Positions 1 through 7,240 of a DNA stretch of 35,639 bases are shown piece by piece (position 1 is the stretch's first letter; each line of letters opens with the position of its first letter). This DNA is from Candidatus Omnitrophota bacterium (lineage in GTDB: Bacteria; Omnitrophota; Gorgyraeia; Zapsychrales; Fredricksoniimonadaceae): positions 1 to 35,639 of the forward strand of contig JAGWKL010000015.1 of NCBI GenBank assembly GCA_028865345.1, given 5' to 3'. The notes below the pieces were generated by a model. The model was given only the letters and a program-made list of their open reading frames with translations. It made no database searches and had not been told where the DNA came from. The position numbers were made by a program, and so were the translations under genes.

Positions 1-1
1 C

Positions 2-355
2 CGGGAAACGGTGATTTTGATGTCCTTTATCTTCACGCCATTCAGGCGCAGTCACTTGTGGGGGTTCAGGATCAATTCATTGCTTGTCACCCTGTCCCTC
101 GTCGCCCCTTACTTCCTGATTTTTTATGGTTATATTTTGCTTTCCTTCGCCGCCCCACACTGGGCGTTGCGCCATGCGGTCATTATATTGCTCACCAGCC
201 TGCCTCTGGCGGCGATCTATTACACCGCCGAAAAAGATACGGATTTCGTATGGGTGATTGCTTACGGGTTCTTCTGGGTCCTCTCGTGCCAGTGGATCAT
301 CCCTTATGCTTTCCTGACCTGCCGCCGTCAGGGCGCGTGGCTTACGCGCGGCTGA
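2..355 (+). CDS. Partial membrane protein, possibly C-terminal end of a GT2 synthase
   Basis: This is the only plus-strand gene and its frame is open to the left edge, so the N-terminus is probably outside the window; a GTG at 11 and an ATG at 20 are possible internal starts. The visible part has about three hydrophobic segments and ends in a short basic tail with the motif AWLTRG after CRRQ. That layout (membrane helices, then a short tail ending in W-x-T-R) resembles the C-terminus of processive family 2 glycosyltransferases such as hyaluronan synthase/NodC-type enzymes, but the catalytic part is not visible, so this is only a suggestion. Its stop codon overlaps the 3' end of the converging giant gene by 14 bases. 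Confidence 0.5.
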   Translation, partial: RETVILMSFIFTPFRRSHLWGFRINSLLVTLSLVAPYFLIFYGYILLSFAAPHWALRHAVIILLTSLPLAAIYYTAEKDTDFVWVIAYGFFWVLSCQWIIPYAFLTCRRQGAWLTRG

Positions 356-3300
356 GGAACCCGTGAAGATCTGCGGTTTGCCGGATGCTGATGATCACCG
401 GCACAAAACCGGGGGAATCTTGAAGCTGTCGGAACATGGCAGGGTCGATATGGAATTTGATCCATGCGCCGGAATTTTGTATTTCCAAAGGCGTATTTTG
501 GGCGGTCAAATCAATACCGCCGTTCTCCGATACCGGTGCATGTGCCATCGCCTGATTTGCCTGCAATTCTATCCCCCGGGATTTTAAGAAATTAACGACA
601 ACATGGGGTCCCGATTGACCGGCGAAGAACCTGTAATTGTCGTCCATGGTGAAGTCCCGGCCATAGACATGCCTGTAACGCAGATAGCTGTCCAGCGCTT
701 CTTTCCAGGAATCATAATGCTGGTCCTGCGTATTGCTGATGATCCCATCCATGTCAAAAATAACGCCTTCAAGCCGACGCCCCGGATGTTTTTGATTAAA
801 CCAGGCTTTTAGGTGCTGAAGATCCAACCCTTCGGCCTCGTCGACATTGTGCACATCCTCCAAAATAATGTCCGCGCCGTTAGCCCGCAGCTCAGGCACG
901 ACATTCCTGTTTCTGGCGATGGCGACAATCAGGCCGAAACCTCCCTGCCTGGCGTCCTGGACACCCGCGGGGGCATCTTCAAAAACAACGGCATCTTGGG
1001 GATCCATGTCATCCATTCTTTGGGCGACGGCTTTAAAAAAATAGCCTGAAGATTTTTTAGGGACGCCCGGCGTGGTCGCATCAACCACCGTCCTGAACTT
1101 CGAGATGATCCCAAAATCTTCCAGGTTTTTCTTGGCATCCTTGCTCGATGATCCCACCCCCAACGCGTATCCGGCGCCGGCCAATTCCTGGATCAACCTT
1201 ACGGTCTTTGCATAGGGCTTAATAGGATCGAACCTGGCGATGGCGCCGAACAAGGCTCTTTTATAACCGATAATCACTTCCGGTGAAGTCGCCGGCCCCC
1301 ATTGCGGGGACTGTACCCCTGCCTGCTCGGTTGCCTCCTTGACCAATTGGGCGCTGTCCGCCGGACCCTGCCGGTCCTGCTCTTCCTGCGGATCGTCGGC
1401 TTCCACTATCGCAGGATTGACCTCAATGGGTTTTAAATTATGGAGCAGGCCCATCATTTCATTGATGACGGCCAATTTCTTTTGGCTCTTTTCGTCCATC
1501 CTATTTGCTAATTCCCTCAAATATTCCGGAATGAAAACTTTTCTTAAATAATCCACGGTCTGCCAGCGGTAAAAAGGGCTTTCTAAAATGCTTAAGATGA
1601 CGCCGGAATGATTGGGGTATGTTTTCTGCACCTCCAGGCGCATGGCTTCCGTCAATGGTTTGGGATGCCCCTGCGTCCCTTCTTTCTCCCTAAAGTAGCC
1701 TTCCTTCATCAGCCATTCAAAAAGATGTTCTATGCGGGGAGTTTTTAATTCGTTGAATTTTTCTTCAAACGTTTTTTCCGATACAGGCCCGGCAACAGGC
1801 ACAAACCCCGTTTTCTGCCTCAGGCCAAAACGTGTGTAGTTGCTCATAATATTAATGGTAGGGGTGCCGTTTTTCATGGTAGGGATATATTCCGGATAAA
1901 CACCCAGTATACGCTTAAAAGGACGGTCCGGACGTTCAAATCCATATTCGTTATAGCGCAAATGCCCCTGGGCCGCCAGTTCCAGGGCCACATACATCAG
2001 TGCCACGCCGGGATGGAGGTTCCCGAATTCATTGGAAAAAGCATTGATCGCCTTCTGCTGCCTCTGGACACCCTGCATCATAATGATACGAAGGGCGTCA
2101 CCCTGCGTATCAAGCCCTATCCTGAAAAACACTCCTTTTAAAGGATTCACCGGGCTGTGTTGTTCCACCCCCAGGGTCAAATAGTAGCCATTGGTGCTTT
2201 CCGCCAGACTGTATTGCATTCCTATAAAATATTTCGTACCCGGAATGTCCGCTTTGAATACGACATTTTGTTTGACAAAATCCGGTGAAGACATCTTCAT
2301 CAGGCGTTCAATATTGGCCCTGGCATCATTGATCTTTTCATTGGCATCCAGATAGGGAGCGCAATTATAAACAAACACCGGCTTGTCCAGCATCTGACTG
2401 TTTCTTACCCATACCATAAAAAACGCGTACAGAGCATCGTCGGAAACATTCTTAAGGGCTATTTTGTTCTGGGCTATTTTATTGTGGACCATCCATGTCA
2501 TGAGGGCATTCAATTCTCTCTGGGGAACGTTCCATTTTCGGGCAAGGACCTTCAGCCAGCCCGCTGCAATGGAAGGCGAACCGTTGGTTTGCTGGATAAC
2601 GATGTTGTTCCACAATTTCTTAAGCAGGGGCTTTTCCGGCAGTATTTTCTCGCTGCCCAACCATGATATTAAATCTTCCTGATCCTGGGGCTCCAGCATT
2701 CCCAGGTTCCTCATGGCACGGGTTTGGTTCTGCGCGGCCTGTTCGATCAACCCTTTCACCTCATCAGCCGTCTGGCCCTCATTAACCATGGCTGCATCTT
2801 TAAAAGAAGGGTAATTCTCAGACCGCATGTCGGCGGTAACCACATAAAGCGGGTCGTGTTCTTCAGGCATGACCCCAGTTACGGTCATTGCCATGTCCCC
2901 GAAGAAATTCACGCCCCCTGAGAAGTATTTCCTTGGGAAGGGCTGTTGGGTCCGGGGGTCGACCTCTTCCTTGATGTAGTCATAAGCGCCTTTTTTAAAA
3001 GCTTGCAGGTAGCGCTGGTAGATGGCCTCGACATCGCCGCCGGATTCCCCCGGAGTGCCGGAAGCATATCCAACCCCCTTGACCTTGTTCTTATCCGCAT
3101 AAACCTGCTCTAAAATGCTGTCCCTGATTTTCTTCTTATACCAATCAGCCAGGATAAGACTGTTGTAAACCTGGCGTAACCGGGCGAAGTTCCTGCCTTC
3201 ATTGACCTCCCTGGTCAGCTGGGGGATGACGATTTGACGGATGATGCCGGAGGCAAACCGGTTCATGGGGGTCATGTGACCGTTGACCTTATGCTTTTTC

Positions 3301-3938
3301 ATGGACAGATAATCCTGTTCCAGCATCACCTTGAGCCTGGCCTTAACCACATACGCGCTGCCTGCCTGGGCGTTCTCATACACCACCGCCTTGTCCGGGA
3401 CGATCCACACCTTGTTGAATGTATTGACAGGGACATCCGTTGTTCCGTATTTTGCCTGCGCCTCCTGATATACCTTCTTCCAAAATTCTTTGCCTATCCT
3501 TCCTTCGGGATAGATCAGCGACGCCGTGATCTGTTTGAGCATGTAATCCTCTGCCAACAAATCCCGGCCCATTTCCGTTAAGCCGAAACTTCGGGGAACG
3601 ATGCGGTCCTTTTCATAAGGACTTAAGTTTACCCAGAGGTCTTTTTCGGGGATGGTCAGGCTGGCCAGAAAATACTTGATCAGCCTGGCGGATTCATTCT
3701 TGAGTTGAGCATTGCCGATCCGGCTGTCGCCTTTATCAAGGATAAAGTCAAACCGGAAGGGATTATTGGTATGGACCTTGATGCCCTTGAGGACAGGCGG
3801 GGAAAAAGACGGACTTAAATGGACCATCACCCCCGGTGGCGGTAAACGAAGTCCGTCGGCCCGGGCCGACGGCAAGGGGCCGACCGTACCCGTACACAGA
3901 AAGCAAAGCAAGACCACCCATGATATAAATGATTTCAT
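342..3938 (-). CDS. Very large secreted protein with permuted HAD phosphatase module
   Basis: A protein of about 1198 residues with a signal peptide (hydrophobic core VVLLCFLC, likely cleavage after ARA near residue 29). I chose ATG at 3938; a TTG at 3944 would add two residues, and neither has a clear ribosome binding site. Residues 30-860 match no family I can name, but the style is one I associate from memory with Omnitrophota. From about residue 890 to 1055 there is the C-terminal half of a beta-phosphoglucomutase-type HAD enzyme: VGSSS (motif II, about 930), VPKKSS (motif III, about 963) and VFEDAPAG (motif IV, about 988). Only after this, at about 1060, comes the N-terminal half with motif I, FDMDG, plus its cap start. 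The last 60 residues (from ENGGIDL on) look like a separate small module. The order is thus permuted. The export signal and the HAD catalytic residues together are odd. Confidence 0.8.
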   Translation of the reverse strand: MKSFISWVVLLCFLCTGTVGPLPSARADGLRLPPPGVMVHLSPSFSPPVLKGIKVHTNNPFRFDFILDKGDSRIGNAQLKNESARLIKYFLASLTIPEKDLWVNLSPYEKDRIVPRSFGLTEMGRDLLAEDYMLKQITASLIYPEGRIGKEFWKKVYQEAQAKYGTTDVPVNTFNKVWIVPDKAVVYENAQAGSAYVVKARLKVMLEQDYLSMKKHKVNGHMTPMNRFASGIIRQIVIPQLTREVNEGRNFARLRQVYNSLILADWYKKKIRDSILEQVYADKNKVKGVGYASGTPGESGGDVEAIYQRYLQAFKKGAYDYIKEEVDPRTQQPFPRKYFSGGVNFFGDMAMTVTGVMPEEHDPLYVVTADMRSENYPSFKDAAMVNEGQTADEVKGLIEQAAQNQTRAMRNLGMLEPQDQEDLISWLGSEKILPEKPLLKKLWNNIVIQQTNGSPSIAAGWLKVLARKWNVPQRELNALMTWMVHNKIAQNKIALKNVSDDALYAFFMVWVRNSQMLDKPVFVYNCAPYLDANEKINDARANIERLMKMSSPDFVKQNVVFKADIPGTKYFIGMQYSLAESTNGYYLTLGVEQHSPVNPLKGVFFRIGLDTQGDALRIIMMQGVQRQQKAINAFSNEFGNLHPGVALMYVALELAAQGHLRYNEYGFERPDRPFKRILGVYPEYIPTMKNGTPTINIMSNYTRFGLRQKTGFVPVAGPVSEKTFEEKFNELKTPRIEHLFEWLMKEGYFREKEGTQGHPKPLTEAMRLEVQKTYPNHSGVILSILESPFYRWQTVDYLRKVFIPEYLRELANRMDEKSQKKLAVINEMMGLLHNLKPIEVNPAIVEADDPQEEQDRQGPADSAQLVKEATEQAGVQSPQWGPATSPEVIIGYKRALFGAIARFDPIKPYAKTVRLIQELAGAGYALGVGSSSKDAKKNLEDFGIISKFRTVVDATTPGVPKKSSGYFFKAVAQRMDDMDPQDAVVFEDAPAGVQDARQGGFGLIVAIARNRNVVPELRANGADIILEDVHNVDEAEGLDLQHLKAWFNQKHPGRRLEGVIFDMDGIISNTQDQHYDSWKEALDSYLRYRHVYGRDFTMDDNYRFFAGQSGPHVVVNFLKSRGIELQANQAMAHAPVSENGGIDLTAQNTPLEIQNSGAWIKFHIDPAMFRQLQDSPGFVPVIISIRQTADLHGFLSRA
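767..1277 (-). other. C-terminal half of HAD fold (motifs II-IV) within giant protein
   Basis: A domain-level note. This segment encodes about 170 residues matching the second half of beta-phosphoglucomutase-like hydrolases: motif II Ser, motif III Lys and motif IV Glu-Asp, with the G-F-G-L-I-V strand after it. The segment that should precede it (motif I Asp-x-Asp and cap) is instead encoded directly downstream, at about 560-767. The junction reads continuously in one frame, with no stop. Confidence 0.7.
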
Positions 3939-3947
3939 AGACAATAA

Positions 3948-3976
3948 AGGATAACATATAAACAGGAACGCGACAA
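3948..3976 (-). promoter_or_regulatory. Candidate promoter of the giant secreted protein gene
   Basis: Read on the minus strand there is TTGTCG at 3976-3971 and TATCCT at 3953-3948, with a 17-base spacer. Transcription would begin around 3941, almost at the ATG at 3938, giving a leaderless or nearly leaderless message. This fits the absence of a Shine-Dalgarno sequence there. Both hexamers match the consensus only at four of six positions, so this is tentative. Confidence 0.3.
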
Positions 3977-3995
3977 CCGCGAGAGCCCGGAAGAC

Positions 3996-4019
3996 AGAAA
4001 AGGACAGGTCCCTTTTTTA
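3996..4019 (-). terminator. Candidate intrinsic terminator after the Tyr/His-rich protein gene
   Basis: On the minus strand AAAAGG and CCTTTT can pair around a 7-base loop, directly after the stop codon of the upstream gene. The T-rich arm forms part of the stem, followed by CTGTCTT. The stem is short; a near-identical design recurs at about 5935-5960. Confidence 0.35.
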
Positions 4020-4691
4020 TTTCACATACATGGCCTTGAGCTGGGCAACGGTGGGAAAAGAGGCATAATATTCACCTTGCGGGCCGACATACCCCTTGCC
4101 TGACCTCTTAATGACCACGGTCGTATACCCGCCGCTGTTATTGGGGATATTGAGCGGAAAGCTGTCCTGGCCGTATGACGTTGCCGGCGCGGGCGGCGGG
4201 GCCGCCACCTCGACTTGTTGCGGTTGCTCCACGACCACAGGCGCGGGCTGTTCGTACACGACCGGTTGGGGCACCACCCTATAGCCGCGGGGCGTCCAAA
4301 CATAGTAAATGCCTTCACTCGTATAGTACGTCCTGCCGTTGATGATGACCGCCTGGAAATCCGGCGGAATGGCGCTGACATACGCCCCCACCGGCGGCTG
4401 CACGGTCACCCAATCCCCATAACCCGCATAGCTGTAATATACGCCGTCGCAATAAGAATACCTGGCGCCCTGTGACCAGATCGTGGTGCAATCCGGCGGC
4501 AGATAACGCTCATGATAACCCCAATACGGATGGTCACGCCAGTCATGATGCTCATCCCACCGATGGCGGTCCCAATCATGGTGATGCTCCGGCCCGCCCA
4601 CACCCACGCTCACGGCCCAATCCGCATAAGACCATTGGGAGCCCGTCGATAAAACCAGCATAAAAACCCCAAATATAATTTTTCTTAACAT
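4017..4691 (-). CDS. Secreted Tyr/His-rich protein (DUF6515-like)
   Basis: I place the start at ATG 4691, giving 224 residues, because AAGGAG lies 9 bases upstream; an in-frame ATG at 4745 lies within the upstream gene and lacks support. A signal peptide ends near SYA/DWAV. Residues about 30-65 are strikingly rich in His, Asp and Trp (HHHDWDRHRW and similar), suggesting metal binding. The middle holds repeated G-x-YY motifs (DGVYYSYAG, GRTYYTSEG, EGIYYVWTP) of the kind seen in DUF6515-type periplasmic or outer-membrane-associated proteins. Then comes a Pro/Val/Glu-rich linker, and a C-terminal domain with VVIKRSGKGYVGPQGEYY. Function unknown. It lies 40 bases after the MORN gene and is probably co-transcribed with it. 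Confidence 0.75.
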   Translation of the reverse strand: MLRKIIFGVFMLVLSTGSQWSYADWAVSVGVGGPEHHHDWDRHRWDEHHDWRDHPYWGYHERYLPPDCTTIWSQGARYSYCDGVYYSYAGYGDWVTVQPPVGAYVSAIPPDFQAVIINGRTYYTSEGIYYVWTPRGYRVVPQPVVYEQPAPVVVEQPQQVEVAAPPPAPATSYGQDSFPLNIPNNSGGYTTVVIKRSGKGYVGPQGEYYASFPTVAQLKAMYVK

Positions 4692-4731
4692 ACCTTGGTG
4701 CTCCTTCTTTAAATACGGGTGTCCGTCACCC

Positions 4732-5175
4732 TTATTGGCCGTCATCTTTATCGGCGTTTTTGACCGTAAAATCCCCGTCCTTGAATCGTCCCTGATAATG
4801 CTTGCCGGAAGGCATGATCAAAAGCCCCTGGCCGTTGATCTGGCCGTTGCTGAAATTCCCCTTATATGAGCCGCCGTCGGACCAGGTCAAGAGCCCCCGG
4901 CCGTTTAAAAGCCCGTTTTCAAACTGCCCTTCATATTTGCTGCCGTCGGTATAGACCAGGCTCCCTGGGCCGTCGTAAAGCCCGTGTTTAAATCCGCCGG
5001 TATATTCCCGCCCGTCGGGGCAGCTCAATGTCCCCTGCCCCTCGAGGGCCCCGTTGGCAAACGTGCCCTCATACGTACAGCCGTCGGGCAGGGTCTTTGT
5101 CTCAACCGCTGCGGCCCGGGCGCAGGCGCCCCATAAAACAAAAATAAGCAATGCCGCCCAGCCCTGTCTCACCAT
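4732..5175 (-). CDS. Secreted MORN-repeat protein
   Basis: A protein of 147 residues with a signal peptide (AALLIFVLWGACARA, probable cleavage before AAV). The mature part is made of four full MORN repeats and a partial fifth, each starting Y-x-G-x-F and continuing with a G-x-G-x-L core, at roughly residues 35-57, 58-80, 81-103, 104-126 and 127-140. MORN repeats form an open beta-sheet often used for lipid or protein contact at membranes; in bacteria their role is mostly unknown. An ACA motif near the cleavage site is not a proper lipobox (Trp at -3). The protein follows the kinase-like gene by 8 bases and precedes the Tyr/His-rich secreted protein, so all three may share a message. Confidence 0.8.
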   Translation of the reverse strand: MVRQGWAALLIFVLWGACARAAAVETKTLPDGCTYEGTFANGALEGQGTLSCPDGREYTGGFKHGLYDGPGSLVYTDGSKYEGQFENGLLNGRGLLTWSDGGSYKGNFSNGQINGQGLLIMPSGKHYQGRFKDGDFTVKNADKDDGQ

Positions 5176-5183
5176 GATTTTCC

Positions 5184-5870
5184 TTAAAATTGTTTTAAAA
5201 CCAGGCCGCCGATGAGCCGGGCTGTCTCTTGCGGCCCGACCGCATCAACATTAATGACAAGATCGTACAATAAGGGGTCGGCGTTGTCCTTGCCAAAATA
5301 CTTTTTAACGTAGTCCCTTCGATTACGGTCCTTTTTAAGCACAAACTCCCTGGCTTCTTTTTTGCTGACCTTCAGGTATTCCTGCATATGTTCGATGCGC
5401 TTCTCCAGCGGGCTGATAAGCCTCACATGCACCCCGCCCGGCACCTTGGCGGTGATGATGCCGGATGCCCTGCCGATGATGATGGCATATCCCAACTGGG
5501 CCAGCTGGAGAATGGTTTCGCTGGTTTCATGGACCAGCAGATACCTGGACGGATGCAGGCCGAAGAGCTCCTCCATCAAATCCTCGACTTCGGAGATCGT
5601 CGATTCCGACATATACGGCAGGACGGTTTCCGGCAGCTCAAGGCCGTCCACCACCTTCTTGAGCACTTCCTTGTCAAACACCGTCCACGGGCATTTCTCC
5701 CGCCTCTCATTTTTCTGCAGGTATTCGCATAACTTCCTGGCCACCGTCAATCCATAGGCCCCGGTCTGGCGGGAGATGGTCACGTAAGGCCGGTTGGTCC
5801 TCCTGTTTTTCTGGGGATCTTCCCTTAATTTCTTGGCCTGGGAATGAATGTAGGAAGTGTAATCATTCAT
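5184..5870 (-). CDS. Cytidylate kinase-like family protein
   Basis: 228 residues. The N-terminal strand and loop PYVTISRQTGAYGLTVARKL (residues 28-47) match the pattern of the cytidylate-kinase-like family (Cytidylate_kin2), in which the P-loop is written S-R-x-x-G-x-x-G rather than the classic GxxxxGK[ST]. Further on are IIIGRASG and an Arg-rich lid region (EKRIEHMQEY, KKDRNRRDYVKKYFGKD), typical for nucleoside monophosphate kinases. The role of this family is not established; true CMP kinase would normally be a separate gene. It is first in a three-gene unit with the two small secreted proteins. Confidence 0.75.
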   Translation of the reverse strand: MNDYTSYIHSQAKKLREDPQKNRRTNRPYVTISRQTGAYGLTVARKLCEYLQKNERREKCPWTVFDKEVLKKVVDGLELPETVLPYMSESTISEVEDLMEELFGLHPSRYLLVHETSETILQLAQLGYAIIIGRASGIITAKVPGGVHVRLISPLEKRIEHMQEYLKVSKKEAREFVLKKDRNRRDYVKKYFGKDNADPLLYDLVINVDAVGPQETARLIGGLVLKQF

Positions 5871-5933
5871 AGGAAACTCGGGTCAATTTATGATCTGAAT
5901 GCCATTACTCTATCACACGGCCCCATGCCGCGC

Positions 5934-5960
5934 AAGAAAAAGGGGCTTGTCCTTTTTACC
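5934..5960 (-). terminator. Candidate intrinsic terminator after DUF190 gene
   Basis: In the 93-base gap between the DUF190 stop and the next gene, the minus strand reads AAAAAGG, a 7-base loop, then CCTTTTT: a short hairpin whose A and T tracts are part of the stem. It would end the channel/CrcB/DUF190 message. The rest of the gap probably holds the promoter for the kinase-like gene, though I see no convincing hexamers. Confidence 0.4.
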
Positions 5961-5963
5961 ATT

Positions 5964-6305
5964 TTAGACGGGAGGGTTTGCCTTATACATGATGACGTTG
6001 GCCTTTTCCAGGGTGATGAGCCCGTCGCAGACCATCTCATCCAGGCACGGCAGGAAGGCTGCTATTTTTTCCTCACTATCGACGATTTCGATGACCATGG
6101 GCAAATCCTCGGAAAGCCTTAATAATTTCGAGGTGTGCATGTGGCTCTTGCAGCCGAACCCCATGCAGCCCTTGACCACTGTGGCCCCGGCCATTTTATT
6201 CTTGCGGGCCGTTTCAACGATCATCTCGTACAAAGGACGGTTGTGCCACTGGTCCCTTTCACCGACGAATATTCTTAACAGTTGTCCATTGGAAGGGATC
6301 TTCAT
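5964..6305 (-). CDS. DUF190 family protein (paired with CrcB)
   Basis: 113 residues of a small cytosolic alpha/beta protein of the DUF190 family, recognised by LLRIFVGE near the start, GATVVKGCMGFG in the middle and LPMVIEIVDSEEKI in the second half. The fold is PII-like. DUF190 genes sit next to crcB in many genomes, as here, and are thought to act with the fluoride channel, but a biochemical role is not established. It follows crcB by 22 bases with the same orientation. ATG 6305 is preceded by GAGAGGTGG, a good ribosome binding site. Confidence 0.85.
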   Translation of the reverse strand: MKIPSNGQLLRIFVGERDQWHNRPLYEMIVETARKNKMAGATVVKGCMGFGCKSHMHTSKLLRLSEDLPMVIEIVDSEEKIAAFLPCLDEMVCDGLITLEKANVIMYKANPPV

Positions 6306-6327
6306 TGTCCACCTCTCTCAAAAACGA

Positions 6328-6702
6328 TTAAATGATTTGACCGATCAAAATCCCCAAGCGCAGGGCGATAAAACCGACGATCGTACTTAAAAAAATATTG
6401 GCCAGGGCCTTGAACATTTCCCCCCCCATCACCAGATGGGAGGTTTCGAGCATATAGGTTGAAAACGTCGTGTAGGCCCCGCAAAATCCCACCATCAAAA
6501 AGACCTTGGCGCCGGGGCCGAGCAGGACCCGATCGTCGATAAGGGTCGAGAGAAAACCGACCAGAAAACAACCCGAAAGATTGACGATCAGGGTCCCGAA
6601 AGGAAAGTCCGTGCCCAATTTCTGGTAAAGATATCCGGCAAAATAGTACCGCGCCAATGTCCCTGAGGCCCCGCCCAATATCAAATAAACCAATTTTGCC
6701 AT
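6328..6702 (-). CDS. crcB: Fluoride ion channel CrcB/Fluc
   Basis: 124 residues, normal length, with four membrane helices. Family motifs are clear: GGASGTLARYY (Arg18), FGTLIVNLSGCFLVGF with the conserved Asn41, and GFCGAYTTFSTYMLE (residues 72-86) holding the pore phenylalanines and sodium-site region. Fluc channels are dual-topology dimers that export fluoride. The gene starts 7 bases after the stop of the upstream membrane protein gene, so there is no room for a fluoride riboswitch directly before it; any control would come from further upstream in the operon. Confidence 0.92.
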   Translation of the reverse strand: MAKLVYLILGGASGTLARYYFAGYLYQKLGTDFPFGTLIVNLSGCFLVGFLSTLIDDRVLLGPGAKVFLMVGFCGAYTTFSTYMLETSHLVMGGEMFKALANIFLSTIVGFIALRLGILIGQII

Positions 6703-6709
6703 ATATTTT

Positions 6710-7225
6710 CTAAACCTCCCTGGCGTCCACGTCTATGATATCGCCTTCTTGATGCGGGCGGGAAGGATCCAAAGTCAACAGCCATTGGCTGTAATACTTC
6801 ATGCCGTAAGCAAACCCGCCCCACAGGGCCAGATGCTCCGCCACATGCCAGGCGTTGCTGAAAAGCGCTCCGGCCAAGGCGATGAAGACCAGGTACTTGA
6901 ACAAAAATGCAAACAATATCCCGAAAAACCCGAAGGCTTTGATGACAAACAGGAACGCCAGTATCCAGGTGGCTGTGCCCAGGGCGTGGGACATCAAAAG
7001 CGAATACAAAGACAGGGTCGGCCTTAAAGGTTTAATGAGGGTGGCGGGAAGGAAGCCCACCACAAAAACGATGATCGTAAGATACGCCACGACGATCAAT
7101 ACGGGCAGGAAGAATTCCATGATCGCAGTCAGGCCCCAGAAGAAAACCAGCAGAAAAAGGACGGTGCCTATGATGAAAAAAAGAGGGAAACCGAAATTTT
7201 TTGATCCGGTGTATATTTTCAACAT
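6710..7225 (-). CDS. Multi-pass membrane protein of unknown function
   Basis: 171 residues with roughly five hydrophobic segments (about 12-33, 35-58, 75-95, 97-120, 120-140) and a soluble, acidic tail ending in EGDIIDVDAREV. A central HAEHLALWGG segment contains two His in a membrane-proximal position. I do not recognise the family. It lies between the KirBac-like channel (16 bases upstream) and crcB (7 bases downstream), so it is most likely expressed with two ion channels and may itself be a transport or regulatory membrane protein; that is inference from position only. Confidence 0.65.
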   Translation of the reverse strand: MLKIYTGSKNFGFPLFFIIGTVLFLLVFFWGLTAIMEFFLPVLIVVAYLTIIVFVVGFLPATLIKPLRPTLSLYSLLMSHALGTATWILAFLFVIKAFGFFGILFAFLFKYLVFIALAGALFSNAWHVAEHLALWGGFAYGMKYYSQWLLTLDPSRPHQEGDIIDVDAREV

Positions 7226-7240
7226 TTTACTCGGGGCCTC

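Noticed and set aside
6703-6709. Fluoride riboswitch before crcB
   Set aside because: Only 7 bases separate the two genes, which leaves no space for the aptamer.
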